From G963662675 sp963662675 (GTDB taxonomy: Bacteria > Bacteroidota > Bacteroidia > Bacteroidales > Prolixibacteraceae), in the NCBI GenBank assembly GCA_963662675.2, contig CAXXHP010000004.1:868001-932000 (forward strand): DNA of 64,000 nt. The letters run 5' to 3'. The notes beneath the pieces were generated by a model. It searched no databases. It was not told the origin of the DNA and worked only from the letters and a program-made list of their open reading frames with translations. The position numbers were made by a program, and so were the translations under genes. Positions 17,456 through 27,500 of this stretch are shown piece after piece (the first letter of the stretch is position 1; the number at the start of each line of letters is the position of its first letter).

Positions 17456-18622
17456 TTAAAATGAAATTGCAGCTTCCATAACTAAACCATTGAATTTGCC
17501 TCCATCAATACCTCCATGAGCAACACCTTCATATTTTTGAACAACATGATCTAGCTTAACTAACACATTGTTGGTCATATTCCAACCACCACCAATATTC
17601 GTACGGTTTACTGTAGACCCATCGTTGTTATCCACTTTATTTAAACGTGTTCCCAAATAAAAGCTTCCAACACGGTATAAAGCCTGCAATGCAGTTTGTG
17701 TGTAGTTCTGATCATTTCCACTCTTAACACCTTTCATTGTTTCATAAACTCCAAATACTTCTAAGCCATGGAATTTCACAAACAAGTTGGCCATATAGCT
17801 ATTCATTTCGGTTTGTCCTGAACCCGGGCTCCAACGTCCTGATCTAAAATTATCACCAGTTGCATCAGCCAATTGCATTACATTATAGTAACGAGCACCG
17901 GCACGATCACCATCCCATAGGTATGATCCGCTATGCCCTTCACCAACATGGTATCCGGAAACAGAAGCGCGAATTCTTAAATCTTCATTAACATCAGTGT
18001 CATAACCCAATTTCCAGTTAAAAACCAAGTCTTCACCAATATCATTCCCGCGTCCATAATTTACGCGTCCATTATTTACTGCAGCCAGTGCTAAAAATCC
18101 ATTGCTACGGAATAATACCTCAAGACCAGGATTCGTTGTATAAGCATCCATAATCCAGTTGCCAACAAAAGGGTTATTTAATACAGATGCATTATTACTG
18201 CGGAAAAAGTGAGCATCACCATAATTAGGCATCATTACCCCGGCACGAATAGTAAGGTATTCCATCAAACCATCAGCTGCAGGTAGAAAAGGTAAATTAT
18301 CAATTGTAAGGTAACCACCTTCAACCCATGCTTCGTTATGATGACGGGATGACATGTAATTATTAATATACAATTGAATACCCGGAGCTAAATCTGCTGT
18401 TACACCTAGACTCGCTGTTGGTAAGTTGAAATTATGCTTTATATCCAGAAGGTCTACATCAGCCTCATGATCAAGATACTGAAGTTGAATTGCAAAATCA
18501 CCTCCAACATGTATCTTCACATCTGTGAAGTCGTCTTTATTAATCTTTTCAGCTTCAAATTGCTGAGCAAATGTCATCAAGCCAAGTAACATTGATGCCA
18601 TTATTAATGCCATTTTTTTCAT
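17456..18622 (-). CDS. Porin-like outer membrane beta-barrel protein
   Basis: 388 residues. Signal peptide MKKMALIMASMLLGLMTFAQ, then a sequence of short alternating amphipathic strands (GGDFAIQLQYLDH, ELDxxLYINNYMS-like patterns, FYLGTRLNKVDNN) ending in a C-terminal aromatic strand LVMEAAISF, the signature of outer membrane barrels. Size fits a 16-strand porin. Substrate unknown; the sandwiching by two yceI genes and a Cys-bearing Rrf2 regulator suggests a role tied to respiration or redox stress (inference). Confidence 0.75.
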   Translation of the reverse strand: MKKMALIMASMLLGLMTFAQQFEAEKINKDDFTDVKIHVGGDFAIQLQYLDHEADVDLLDIKHNFNLPTASLGVTADLAPGIQLYINNYMSSRHHNEAWVEGGYLTIDNLPFLPAADGLMEYLTIRAGVMMPNYGDAHFFRSNNASVLNNPFVGNWIMDAYTTNPGLEVLFRSNGFLALAAVNNGRVNYGRGNDIGEDLVFNWKLGYDTDVNEDLRIRASVSGYHVGEGHSGSYLWDGDRAGARYYNVMQLADATGDNFRSGRWSPGSGQTEMNSYMANLFVKFHGLEVFGVYETMKGVKSGNDQNYTQTALQALYRVGSFYLGTRLNKVDNNDGSTVNRTNIGGGWNMTNNVLVKLDHVVQKYEGVAHGGIDGGKFNGLVMEAAISF

Positions 18623-18659
18623 AGTAATAATTTTAAAATTTGGTTAAACTTCTCTTTTT

Positions 18660-19229
18660 TTATTTCTGATAAACTAGATAATATTCTACTTTAATTTCAT
18701 CGCCTGTTTTTATGGTTCCCATCAATACAACAGGAGGCTCAACATCATAATCAGACATTTTCAATTCTAACTCACCTGTAATTGACAATTTCCCATTTCC
18801 CAGATCTTTTAATTGATAAGCATCCGATACCTTCTTGGTAACACCTGCAATAGTTAATTCCACCTGTGCATTTTCTGAAGTTTGATTTCCTTCAGCCTGA
18901 ATTAGTTTGACTGTTATTTGAGGAAAATCATCCTCTTTCAATGCGCTATAGGTTTTCTTATTCATCAGACTATGCTCGCTTATAATTGACTCAACAACAA
19001 TCGTTAAGTCACCAGATACCAATTTATCCATAGCATCAGTTATACTTAATCTTCCTGATAATTCCTCAACATTCATCTCCCAATCATGAAGAGTGGACGT
19101 TCCACTTATAATTATTGTACTATTCTGCATGTCAAGCTTATAGGGAACATCTGCTTTTGCATAAAATGAAGCAAAAGCAAAAACCACTGTTAAAACACTT
19201 ACTCTTAATACTTTCATTACTTTTTTCAT
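18660..19229 (-). CDS. YceI-family periplasmic protein
   Basis: 189 residues from ATG 19229 (a Met four codons upstream is possible). Signal peptide ends FYAKA near residue 26. The domain is a typical YceI barrel: YKLDMQNSTIIISGTSTLHD, TYSALKEDDFPQITVKLIQA, VELTIAGVTKKV and LKMSDYDVEPPVVLMGTIKT. Family proteins carry polyisoprenoid or quinone-like lipids in the periplasm. First gene of the operon, directly after the promoter at 19261-19291. Confidence 0.9.
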   Translation of the reverse strand: MKKVMKVLRVSVLTVVFAFASFYAKADVPYKLDMQNSTIIISGTSTLHDWEMNVEELSGRLSITDAMDKLVSGDLTIVVESIISEHSLMNKKTYSALKEDDFPQITVKLIQAEGNQTSENAQVELTIAGVTKKVSDAYQLKDLGNGKLSITGELELKMSDYDVEPPVVLMGTIKTGDEIKVEYYLVYQK

Positions 19230-19260
19230 ATATCCTACCATTCTAGTTGCATTTATATTG

Positions 19261-19291
19261 CAAACATAGGATAAAATATTTTATATCCAAA
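19261..19291 (-). promoter_or_regulatory. Promoter of the yceI-rrf2 operon with internal palindromic operator
   Basis: On the minus strand: -33 TTTG at 19288-19291, a 19-nt spacer, and -7 TATGTTTG at 19261-19268, an exact match to the Bacteroides consensus TTTG-N19-TAnnTTTG. The spacer holds the perfect 14-bp palindrome ATAAAATATTTTAT at 19271-19284. A protein bound there would block RNA polymerase. The Rrf2 regulator encoded at the operon's end is the natural candidate (inference). Transcription would start about 10-25 nt before the first yceI start. Confidence 0.8.
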
Positions 19292-19408
19292 TGATGAAAA
19301 ACACATTCATTTGAATCTAAAAATTATAGCCACTTCGTTATCCTACCTAAAAGGTAGTATTGATAGGCAAACTACACCTAAAAATCGAAATATGAAGAAA
19401 AGAAACAA

Positions 19409-20863
19409 TCACGAAATATGCTCTAAAACATATTTTAAGTGCATCCAAAACCTATCAACAGTATCAATTTTGATACATTCATCGGGGGAATGAGCATTCC
19501 GGATAGTCGGTCCAATAGACACCATATCGAGTTCTGGGTATTTCTCAAGGAACAGTCCACACTCCAAGCCGGCATGTATTGATCTAACGTTAGGATCCTG
19601 ATTAAATAGCTTCTTATATGCGTTTACGGCAATTTTTAATATTGGGCTTTCTGGATTTGGAGTCCAACCAGGGTATCCATCAGAGTTTCGCACCGTAGCT
19701 CCGCCCATCTCTAACACAGAACGCACCATCTGCGCCGCAAAATCCTTACGGCTTTCCAATTCGCTGCGCTGACTAGTGGTTATGAGCACCTTACTATCTT
19801 CTAAAAATCTGACTGATGCGAGGTTTGTAGATGTCTCCACCATGTTTTTCATTCGCGAACTCATTTCAAGAACACCATGAGGACAGGCATACAGCATATT
19901 TAAGAGTTTTTCCTGACTCGCTTGTGTGAGGACAAGATCTGGCAAAATAGTTGAACTATGATCCAGAACCAGATTGGGTTCAGTGCGCTCATATTCAAAC
20001 TCAACATCGGCAGAAAAGATATTTAATTCAGCGACGAGTTGTTCCTTCTGAACATGTGGGACAATAACCACAGCATATGCTTCTCTTGCAATTGCATTAC
20101 GCAAATTTCCGCCTTTAAAATCGGCAACTCTCACGCCATATTCACGGATAGCAGACCATAAAAACCGAGTGAGTATCTTAATTGCATTTCCACGACCTTT
20201 GTTTATATCATCACCGGAATGTCCTCCAAGCAACCCACGAACCATTATTTTTAAAGCGAATGAATTTCCAGGTATTTCCTCTTTTTCGATTTCAAGTTCG
20301 GCAATTGTATCTATGCCACCCGCACATCCAATGAAAATTTCACCATCATCTTCCGAATCCAAATTGATTAAAAACTTACCTGATATAAAATCAGGTTTTA
20401 GTGCAAATGCCCCACTAAGCCCAGTTTCTTCATCCGTTGTAAACAAACACTCTATGGGGCCATGCTTCAATTCAGAAGATGCTAAAACCGCCATTTGTGC
20501 GGCAATTCCAATACCATTATCTGCCCCCAAAGTTGTCCCGTCAGCTTTCACCCATTCGCCATCAATAACAGGTACAATAGCATCAGTATTAAAATTGAAA
20601 ATTTTATCGCTATTCTTTTCGCATACCATATCCATATGCGATTGTAATACCACTGTCGGATACTTCTCACGCCCGGGAGTTGCTGCTTTTGATATTAAGA
20701 CATTGCCAATCTCATCAGATGCTGCTAACAGCCCATTCTCTGACGCAAAATTGAGTAGAAACTGACGTATTTTCTCTTCCTTTTTTGAAGGTCTCGGAAT
20801 TTGACATATATCTTCGAAAAAATTCCATATTGGCTGTGGTTGTAACTTATCCAGTCTTCTCAT
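19409..20863 (-). CDS. pepD: Aminoacyl-histidine dipeptidase (cytosol non-specific dipeptidase)
   Basis: 484 residues, the normal length for PepD, an M20 metallopeptidase cleaving Xaa-His and other dipeptides in the cytosol. Metal ligands and the catalytic Glu are visible: H76 in QSHMDM, D115 in GADNGIG, E145/E146 in TTDEETGL, D169 in NLDSEDDGE and the late His in IHAGLECGLF. It follows the TPR lipoprotein and PAP2 genes with a 69-nt gap, on the same strand, so it may be the last gene of that unit. Confidence 0.95.
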   Translation of the reverse strand: MRRLDKLQPQPIWNFFEDICQIPRPSKKEEKIRQFLLNFASENGLLAASDEIGNVLISKAATPGREKYPTVVLQSHMDMVCEKNSDKIFNFNTDAIVPVIDGEWVKADGTTLGADNGIGIAAQMAVLASSELKHGPIECLFTTDEETGLSGAFALKPDFISGKFLINLDSEDDGEIFIGCAGGIDTIAELEIEKEEIPGNSFALKIMVRGLLGGHSGDDINKGRGNAIKILTRFLWSAIREYGVRVADFKGGNLRNAIAREAYAVVIVPHVQKEQLVAELNIFSADVEFEYERTEPNLVLDHSSTILPDLVLTQASQEKLLNMLYACPHGVLEMSSRMKNMVETSTNLASVRFLEDSKVLITTSQRSELESRKDFAAQMVRSVLEMGGATVRNSDGYPGWTPNPESPILKIAVNAYKKLFNQDPNVRSIHAGLECGLFLEKYPELDMVSIGPTIRNAHSPDECIKIDTVDRFWMHLKYVLEHIS

Positions 20864-20932
20864 TTTACTAAATATTTCTTATTCTACAAGAATGCAGGCG
20901 CTTCAATAAAACGTCATCAAACAGATAACCAT

Positions 20933-22084
20933 CTAATTGTAACGTCTGAAAAAGCTTGCTAATCGCTCTGCTAACTGAGAATATATTGGTCTTGTAAATT
21001 CGTAAAACAAATCCTGTGAATCAGGAGGGAGTACGGCTCTGTTATTAACGATTCTAAGCTCTTCAGCAGTTAATACCTCTTCATCTCCCACAAAAATTCC
21101 ATATCTATTTTTCCAAATATACTCACCTGGTATTTTATCATCCAATAATAATTTACTGATTTGATAGTCTTCAATTTTCACTTCAAGTAAACCGCCAGAG
21201 GCCACTTCATCCGTAATGACTCTTATTTTTCCGGTTTTTCGATATGTTTTTGTTTCATATCTGATTGAATCCTGAGAGACCTGAATAGCAACCTCTTCTT
21301 CAATATCGCGAGACAAGGTACTTTCTTCTTCATAATGATTTGCTTGCCCAATAAAAAAATCAAAGAACTCCATATAAACAAGCATGTCCGGATATTCCAC
21401 CCCCATTTGCTCAGCTTGGTTAGGTGAATAAAAATTCACAAAGCTTTCATCTGGAAAACGAACATTCATTTGCTCCATTACCTGATTATAGAAAAAATCA
21501 GATGTCAATTCATATCGCATGGAAGGCGCAGGAAGAGGCTCAATAACAACCTTTAGTGTTGCCAATTCTTTAGCTTCATTCAACTTAGCAATCACATCCT
21601 TATAGGAAGGCACTAGTCGATCAGCTTCTAAAAAGCTGTAATAAGCCTGTTTCGCATCATCCCTTGTTTCTCGTTGGAGTAATTGATTACCTTCCAAATA
21701 AAGTTCTTCTGCCGCCCTGTTTTTAACATCTGTCAACTCAGACGTATATGTTTTCGGTGAAGGAACTAACTTACGGGCAGCAGGCACTCTACGAATTAAA
21801 TCAGATAAACGATTCACCTGCTCCATAATATTTAGCGTATTTGTCCACTTAAGGCGATCATTGGTGCTCAATATCTGGTCAATTTCTTCTTGATAAAAAT
21901 CCATCGCAACAGCATATCCGTCAACCAATACACGTTTTGCATTTTTATTATTTGAATCACTGCTTAACCGATTAACGGCTTTCTCAATTGCCTGCATATA
22001 ATTGCCTTTTTCCAAGGCATTTTTACCAGAAGAACAAGAGCTAATAAAAATGACGACAAACAAAAAGTAGATTACGTTTTTCAT
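20933..22084 (-). CDS. Hypothetical lipoprotein with TPR-like N-terminal half
   Basis: 383 residues. Lipobox ISSC near residue 17 and a helical region of about 160 residues with TPR-like units (ALEKGNYMQAIEKAVNRLS, then AEELYLEGNQLLQRETRDDA and AYYSFLEADRLVPSYKDV). The second half is beta-rich (LKVVIEPLPAPSMRYELTSD onward) and resembles no family I can name. Likely anchored in the envelope as an assembly or scaffold protein (inference). It lies 18 nt after the PAP2 gene. Confidence 0.75.
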   Translation of the reverse strand: MKNVIYFLFVVIFISSCSSGKNALEKGNYMQAIEKAVNRLSSDSNNKNAKRVLVDGYAVAMDFYQEEIDQILSTNDRLKWTNTLNIMEQVNRLSDLIRRVPAARKLVPSPKTYTSELTDVKNRAAEELYLEGNQLLQRETRDDAKQAYYSFLEADRLVPSYKDVIAKLNEAKELATLKVVIEPLPAPSMRYELTSDFFYNQVMEQMNVRFPDESFVNFYSPNQAEQMGVEYPDMLVYMEFFDFFIGQANHYEEESTLSRDIEEEVAIQVSQDSIRYETKTYRKTGKIRVITDEVASGGLLEVKIEDYQISKLLLDDKIPGEYIWKNRYGIFVGDEEVLTAEELRIVNNRAVLPPDSQDLFYEFTRPIYSQLAERLASFFRRYN

Positions 22085-22102
22085 AGATAGATATTGCTGA
22101 AT

Positions 22103-22912
22103 TTATAAAGTGACTGCCAATTTAATACCTTTTATCGAATTTGTTTGATACGGGACTACCGAAATCCCATGGTGTTTCTCTTTTTGACAAACCATATTGC
22201 CAATTACCGTCCCCAGTACTGCGCTCATAAGAACATCGCTAGCCCAGTGCTTCCCATCATAAATACGAGACAGGCCGGCAAACCCGGCAATGGTGTAAGA
22301 AACAACAGGAACCCATTTTGTATCGGCATATTGATTCGCAATAACCGATGCCACCGAAAATACAGCAATCGTATGACCTGAAGGGAAACTGAGTCCTCCT
22401 CCTGGCCCTTCAAAATCAAATGGCGTGACTCCATATCCTGCACTAGGTCGCTTTCGACCAAACAAATATTTAGGTAGCCGGACAAAAGCACTCGACAACA
22501 TGAAACTTTCCAAGGCCAACAAGCCTGTTGAGCGGCTCCTGCCATCATCTGCCAACAACCCATAAGTAAAAAATGCTCCGGTAGTTATTAAGGTATATTT
22601 AGCACCAAAAGGTTCTAGAAAATTTGCCGAGATATTCTCTCCAGTCTCACCTGACTGAATACGGGCTGTTTGAAATGCTTCACCAATTTGCTCATCTGCC
22701 AATAATAAAGAAGCTGTTGCTCCTGAATAAATTGCAAATTTAGTCCAATCCCTTTTATCCCAGTGTGCGGGTGCTGCAATTAGTTTCTTGGTATCAGACC
22801 AGTATTTTCCCCAATAGTGCTTATTCAAACGTAATGTATCAACCTGTGCAAAAAGCATCTTCGGCAAAAACACGAGTAACAGTAAAAAGATAATATTTGA
22901 GGACTTCTTCAT
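22103..22912 (-). CDS. PAP2-family membrane-associated phosphatase with signal peptide
   Basis: 269 residues. After a signal peptide ending LFAQ, the type-2 phosphatidic acid phosphatase motifs occur in order: KYLFGRKRPSAGYG (C1), SFPSGHTIAVFSVA (C2) and SRIYDGKHWASDV (C3), with the catalytic His in the last two. Such enzymes dephosphorylate lipid phosphates (undecaprenyl pyrophosphate, phosphatidylglycerol phosphate or lipid A). Probably first gene of an operon with the TPR lipoprotein and pepD. Confidence 0.9.
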   Translation of the reverse strand: MKKSSNIIFLLLLVFLPKMLFAQVDTLRLNKHYWGKYWSDTKKLIAAPAHWDKRDWTKFAIYSGATASLLLADEQIGEAFQTARIQSGETGENISANFLEPFGAKYTLITTGAFFTYGLLADDGRSRSTGLLALESFMLSSAFVRLPKYLFGRKRPSAGYGVTPFDFEGPGGGLSFPSGHTIAVFSVASVIANQYADTKWVPVVSYTIAGFAGLSRIYDGKHWASDVLMSAVLGTVIGNMVCQKEKHHGISVVPYQTNSIKGIKLAVTL

Positions 22913-22950
22913 TTTAATCTCCTGTCTATTCTAATTATTTAGATATTCCT

Positions 22951-22981
22951 CAAAATTATCTGATTTTTTATTTCTGACAAT
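22951..22981 (-). promoter_or_regulatory. Candidate promoter of the PAP2-lipoprotein-pepD operon
   Basis: Minus strand: -33 ATTG (22978-22981), 19-nt spacer, -7 TAATTTTG (22951-22958), agreeing with the Bacteroides consensus at seven of seven defined -7/-33 core bases except the first T of TTTG. It lies about 40 nt before the PAP2 start. Confidence 0.6.
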
Positions 22982-23043
22982 AAAAAATAGAAATGCCATT
23001 TTGAAACAGACATTTTAAATATCTTGCGGAAAAATTTGACAAT

Positions 23044-23616
23044 ATGATTGAGAAGTACACCCAAAATAAGACCTTTAAGCAACTTGATTTTTCTGAGATT
23101 CAGATTTCCGGATACGAGTTTGATGATTGCCAGTTTATTAACTGCAATTTTTCTGATTGCGATATGAGCAGCACTGATTTTATGGATTGCAAGTTTGACA
23201 GTTGCAATTTTATGATGGCAAAAACCCTTAATACCGGATTTAAGGAAGTTAGTTTTAAAGGGTGTAAGCTGGTAGGAATAGATTTTAGCTATTGTAATAA
23301 TTTTTTGTTTCAGGTTGACTTTGACTCGTGCCAACTTGACTATGCCATATTCACAAAGAAAAACATGAAAAAGACCCGTTTTGTGAATTGCTCAGTAAAA
23401 GAAGCCGACTTCTCTCGAACCAACTTGATGGAAGCTGTTTTTGAAGATACAGATTTAAGTGACTCCCTTTTCAGCAACAGCAATCTTGAAAAATCAGATT
23501 TCAGAACTGCCAGTAATTTTACAATTGATCCAGAAAATAACCGGATAAAAGGAGCTATTTTTTCGGCTTACGCACTTTCTGGGTTATTACGAAAGTATGC
23601 CATTAAAATTGAGTGA
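23044..23616 (+). CDS. Pentapeptide-repeat protein
   Basis: 190 residues of A(D/N)LxF-type five-residue repeats: CQFINCNFSDCDMSSTDFMD, KFDSCNF, then later ADFSRTNLMEAVFEDTDLSD and SLFSNSNLEKSDF. This folds as a right-handed four-sided beta helix. No signal peptide. Many cysteines lie at repeat corners. Some members mimic DNA (Qnr, MfpA) and protect gyrase, but most have unknown roles and nothing here points to that. Convergent with mazG, 5-nt gap. Confidence 0.9.
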   Translation: MIEKYTQNKTFKQLDFSEIQISGYEFDDCQFINCNFSDCDMSSTDFMDCKFDSCNFMMAKTLNTGFKEVSFKGCKLVGIDFSYCNNFLFQVDFDSCQLDYAIFTKKNMKKTRFVNCSVKEADFSRTNLMEAVFEDTDLSDSLFSNSNLEKSDFRTASNFTIDPENNRIKGAIFSAYALSGLLRKYAIKIE

Positions 23617-23621
23617 TTATT

Positions 23622-24398
23622 TCAATCTAGCCCTTTCGCTTCATTCCAATATTTGTTCATTTCATCCAGACTCATCGTCTTCAAATCCATACCCTTTTTT
23701 AGAGTTTTGCTTTCAAGATAATTGAACCTTTTGATAAACTTCAGATTGGTACGCTCTAAAGCAGCCTCCGGATCGATCCCATACAATCGTGCTGCATTTA
23801 CGATTGAAAAAAACAAGTCGCCAAACTCAGCTTCCATCTTATCTGCATTGTTCTGGGTTATTTCGTGCTGCAACTCACTTACCTCTTCCTTCACCTTCTC
23901 CCAAACTTGTTCGGGCTGCTCCCAATCAAACCCAACTCCACTTACCTTTGCCTGTATACGGTCTGCTTTTACTAAAGCCGGCAAAGAGGCAGGAACGCCT
24001 TCCAATACAGTTTTCTTCTTACGTCCCTTTTCGTTAAGCTTTAAAGATTCCCAATTTTGTTCTACCTCGCGGGCATTTTGAACATCTGTATCAGCATAAA
24101 TGTGTGGATGGCGATATTTGAGTTTTTCATTGATTCCATTTAATACATCAGCAATATTAAAAGCTTTTTTTTCCTCTCCTATCTTCGCATAAAACACGAT
24201 ATGTAACAATAAATCCCCGAGTTCCTTTTTTATTTCTTCTTCGTCCTTTTGAAGAATGGCATCGCCCAGTTCATAAGTCTCTTCAATAGTTAACTTGCGT
24301 AAAGATTCAAAGGTTTGCTCTTTGTCCCAAGGGCATTTCTCACGCAACTCATCCATAATTTCGAGCAGCTCTGCAAAAGCATTCAATTTTTCTTTCAT
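23622..24398 (-). CDS. mazG: Nucleoside triphosphate pyrophosphohydrolase MazG
   Basis: 258 residues from ATG 24398 (MKEKLNAFAELLEIMDELRE); the frame runs open to 24479 but the additional 27 residues look non-coding. Two tandem MazG domains: the first with CPWDKEQTFESLRKLTIEET and ELGDLLLHIVFYAKIGEE, the second with EKVKEEVSELQHEI and EAEFGDLFFSIVNAARL, holding the acidic EExxE/ExxD metal-binding sets. It hydrolyses NTPs and dNTPs to monophosphates, a house-cleaning role. Confidence 0.95.
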   Translation of the reverse strand: MKEKLNAFAELLEIMDELREKCPWDKEQTFESLRKLTIEETYELGDAILQKDEEEIKKELGDLLLHIVFYAKIGEEKKAFNIADVLNGINEKLKYRHPHIYADTDVQNAREVEQNWESLKLNEKGRKKKTVLEGVPASLPALVKADRIQAKVSGVGFDWEQPEQVWEKVKEEVSELQHEITQNNADKMEAEFGDLFFSIVNAARLYGIDPEAALERTNLKFIKRFNYLESKTLKKGMDLKTMSLDEMNKYWNEAKGLD

Positions 24399-24525
24399 CA
24401 ATATAAGACTGTTAATATTTGAATACAGTAAATGTATATTCCTAGAATAATAGCAAACTACGGGAAGTAAAGAAGCCATTCATTAGCGCGTAGAAATGCA
24501 TTCATCAATAGGGTAAATATTTTAT

Positions 24526-27500
24526 TTATTCTCTGTTTAAAATCGCATCTCTAATTTTCTTAATCTGCTCTTTCGGATAATTCTCTTCCGGTTTAATATT
24601 TAGAGCCTGATTGTAATACGACCTTGCAATTGCATATTCTTTTGTAAGAAGGGCCATATCTGCCTGGCTAATCAATTGCCGATATTCTTCGGTTTGCTTT
24701 GATTCTAGTCCACTAGCAATTGCTTTATTGATATCCACAATTTTTATTGAAGGATATTGCTCATCTGTGCGAATAGTCAATGCTCTTTTGTAGTACGAAC
24801 GAGCTACAGAATAGTCCTTGGAATAATAAGCACCATCCGCACTTGCTATCAATGCACGATACTCTTCTTCTTCTCGTTGCGACAACATAGATTGAGTCAA
24901 GGCTCTTATTTCTTCTATGCGATCTTTGGGATACTGCTCCCATGATTTCACTTCAAGTGCCTTGTAGTAATAAAAGCGTGCAATTGAATAGTTTGACTTT
25001 GCAAACTCAGTATCAGCCCTTTTAATTGCCTCATTATACGCAGCAAGTTGCTCTGAACTCAACATAAGGTCGATCAACTTTCCGATTTCCTCAATCCGTT
25101 GTTTTGGATATGCATTATCTGGCTCAATTTCAGATGCTTTGTAGTAATAAAACTGCGCAACGGTGTAGTCCTGAATTGCATAACTATTATCTGCTAAGCG
25201 AATAACAGTATTATAATCGTTGCTTATCGTATAATCAGGATTTGCTCCACCAATAGATGATGACGTAAGTGATGACGTACCTGATCTGACAGGCAAGCTT
25301 GATTGTGTTGACGTATAACTACCGGCATTACTTGTTGGATTATATGACACATTTTCCTCAACCTCAACCAGTGTAATCGGAACTTGTACCGAAACTAAAT
25401 ATTCATTAATCTTATCAATTTGATTACGTGGATATTCTTCTTCGGGCTTAATTACAAGTGCTTGTTGATACTGCTCCTTGGCATTGGTGTAGCTTTCCTT
25501 TTTAAAAGAACTATCGGCTAACGATATTGCTTGTCGATAACGATCATCAATATCACTCTGCTGTTTTGCGAGAGTCTGCTGCTCTTCCCTTTGCGCCATT
25601 AGCAGATCAATTTCTGCAATCTTACTTATTGGATATTCTTCTCCTGGCTTAATACTTAAAGCAAATTCAAATTGTGTTTTCGAAGCAGTTAGCTGATCAC
25701 TTGCAAAAAACTCATCACCCTTTGAGATTGCATCCTGATAAGATTTTTCCAATTCCTGACTCGCCAAGAGTCTTTCCTGTTCTTCACGTATTTTACGGTT
25801 TACAAGTATAAGTTGAGATGAAGGATAATTTTCGTCTTTCTTAATACTTATTGCTTCCGTGTACTTTTCCTTTGCATTTCCCCAATCTTCTTGATCAAAA
25901 TAATTATCTGCAGCAGCAATAGCAGCAGCATAACTATCTTCTCGTTCCTTTATCGAACTCTGCAAGTATCTTATTCGTTCTTTAGGATATTCCTCATCCG
26001 GTTTATAATTAAGTGCATCTTCATATGAAGCAAGTGCACTTTCCAAATTTCCTTGGGCATAAAGTTGATCAGCAAGCAAAATTGCTCTTTCGTAGTTATC
26101 ATCCTGCTGAGCAAGAATACGAATCTGATTTTGTAGCTGATTGATCTTTTCAGTTACCTCAACTTCATTTACTGGCAATATCGCTATAGCTTCCCGATAG
26201 ACAGATATAGCCTGCTCTAATTCACCATTATTCTCAAATTGCTGTGCCCGTTCAATCTTTAAATTATAGGCTTCAGTCTGGGCTTTTGAAAGAGAATCCT
26301 GATAGGCTTGTTGTTTTAATGCCATATCAGCTAGAGCACGCTCTTCAATGAATCGATCAATCTCATCAATTTTATCTTTCGGATATTGCTCATCCGGCAA
26401 AATATTTAACGCATCCACAAAATACTCTTTTGCTTTTGCATAAAACTCATTATTAAGTTCAGCTTCGGCACTTGCAATTGCAGCGTTGTACCTCTCGCGA
26501 ATGGCATTTTCCACTTCTATACGCTGGGCTTCCTCCTGAGCAGACAAACGAGCTAGCTCCTCTTTTCGAGCAATCATTTTTTCAATATCTGCAATGCGCT
26601 GTGCCGGGAGGGTTTCATTAGGCTTAACAACAAGTGCAGAGCGATATAGCCCAATGGCACCTTCTAAAACATTCTGACCATAAGCATCATTTGCTTGTGC
26701 CATAATTTCCTCATATTGAGCATCAATCTCTGCCTGACGTTGTAACTCAAGTAGAATACTGTCAATTTTAGTAATTTGATCAACAGGGTATTGCTCCTGG
26801 GGTTTTACTTCCAATGCCTGCTGATAATACTCTTTTGCATTCGGATAAAGTTCATTGTTAAATGCGCTTTCTGCAAGAGCCAGTTTTGTCTGATAATTAT
26901 TCTCTAGCTTTTGTCTTGCTTCGTCTTCAGCTGCTAACTGTGCCAGTGCCTCATCTATCAAGCTTATTTGCGTACGGGAATAACTATCATTCGACCTGAT
27001 TCTCAGTGCATCCTGATAGGCTATTTTGGACTCATCATAATCCTTCTGGCTAAACAATCCATCAGCTTTAGTTATTGCTGCCTGATAGGCTTGTTCTATT
27101 TCAAGAGCTTCAATTCTGTCAATCTCGTTCAATTGGGCTTGAGGGTATGTTTCTTCCGGCTTAATGATCTGAGCTTCTCGATATGTCATACGTGCAATCT
27201 CATACTGTTTCTCACCAAATGATTTATCAGCACGAGCAATTGCATCATCATATTCCTTTTGCGTTTGTTCCAGTTCTCGTTGCTGTCTTAAAATCTCAGC
27301 CAAAATTGAATCAATCTCACTAATTCTCGTAAGTGGATATTGTTCTTCCGGTTTAATACTAGAAGCTAATTGATACTCCTCTTTAGCAGAGGTATATTCT
27401 TCTTGTGCAAAAAGCCCATCTGCTTTGGTGATACCTGCCTGATAAGAAGCTTCACGTTCTTTTTCTTCCTGAATTTGGGCTAAAATTTCATCAATACGAA

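Noticed and set aside
20169..20765. 198-codon open frame on the plus strand inside pepD
   Set aside because: Fully antisense to a conserved M20 peptidase; Ser/Pro/Ala composition typical of shadow frames.
22939..23334. 131-codon open frame antisense to the pentapeptide-repeat gene
   Set aside because: It mirrors the repeats of the real gene (KIAVNKLAIIKL-type), an artefact of the five-residue periodicity on the opposite strand; no start context or homology.
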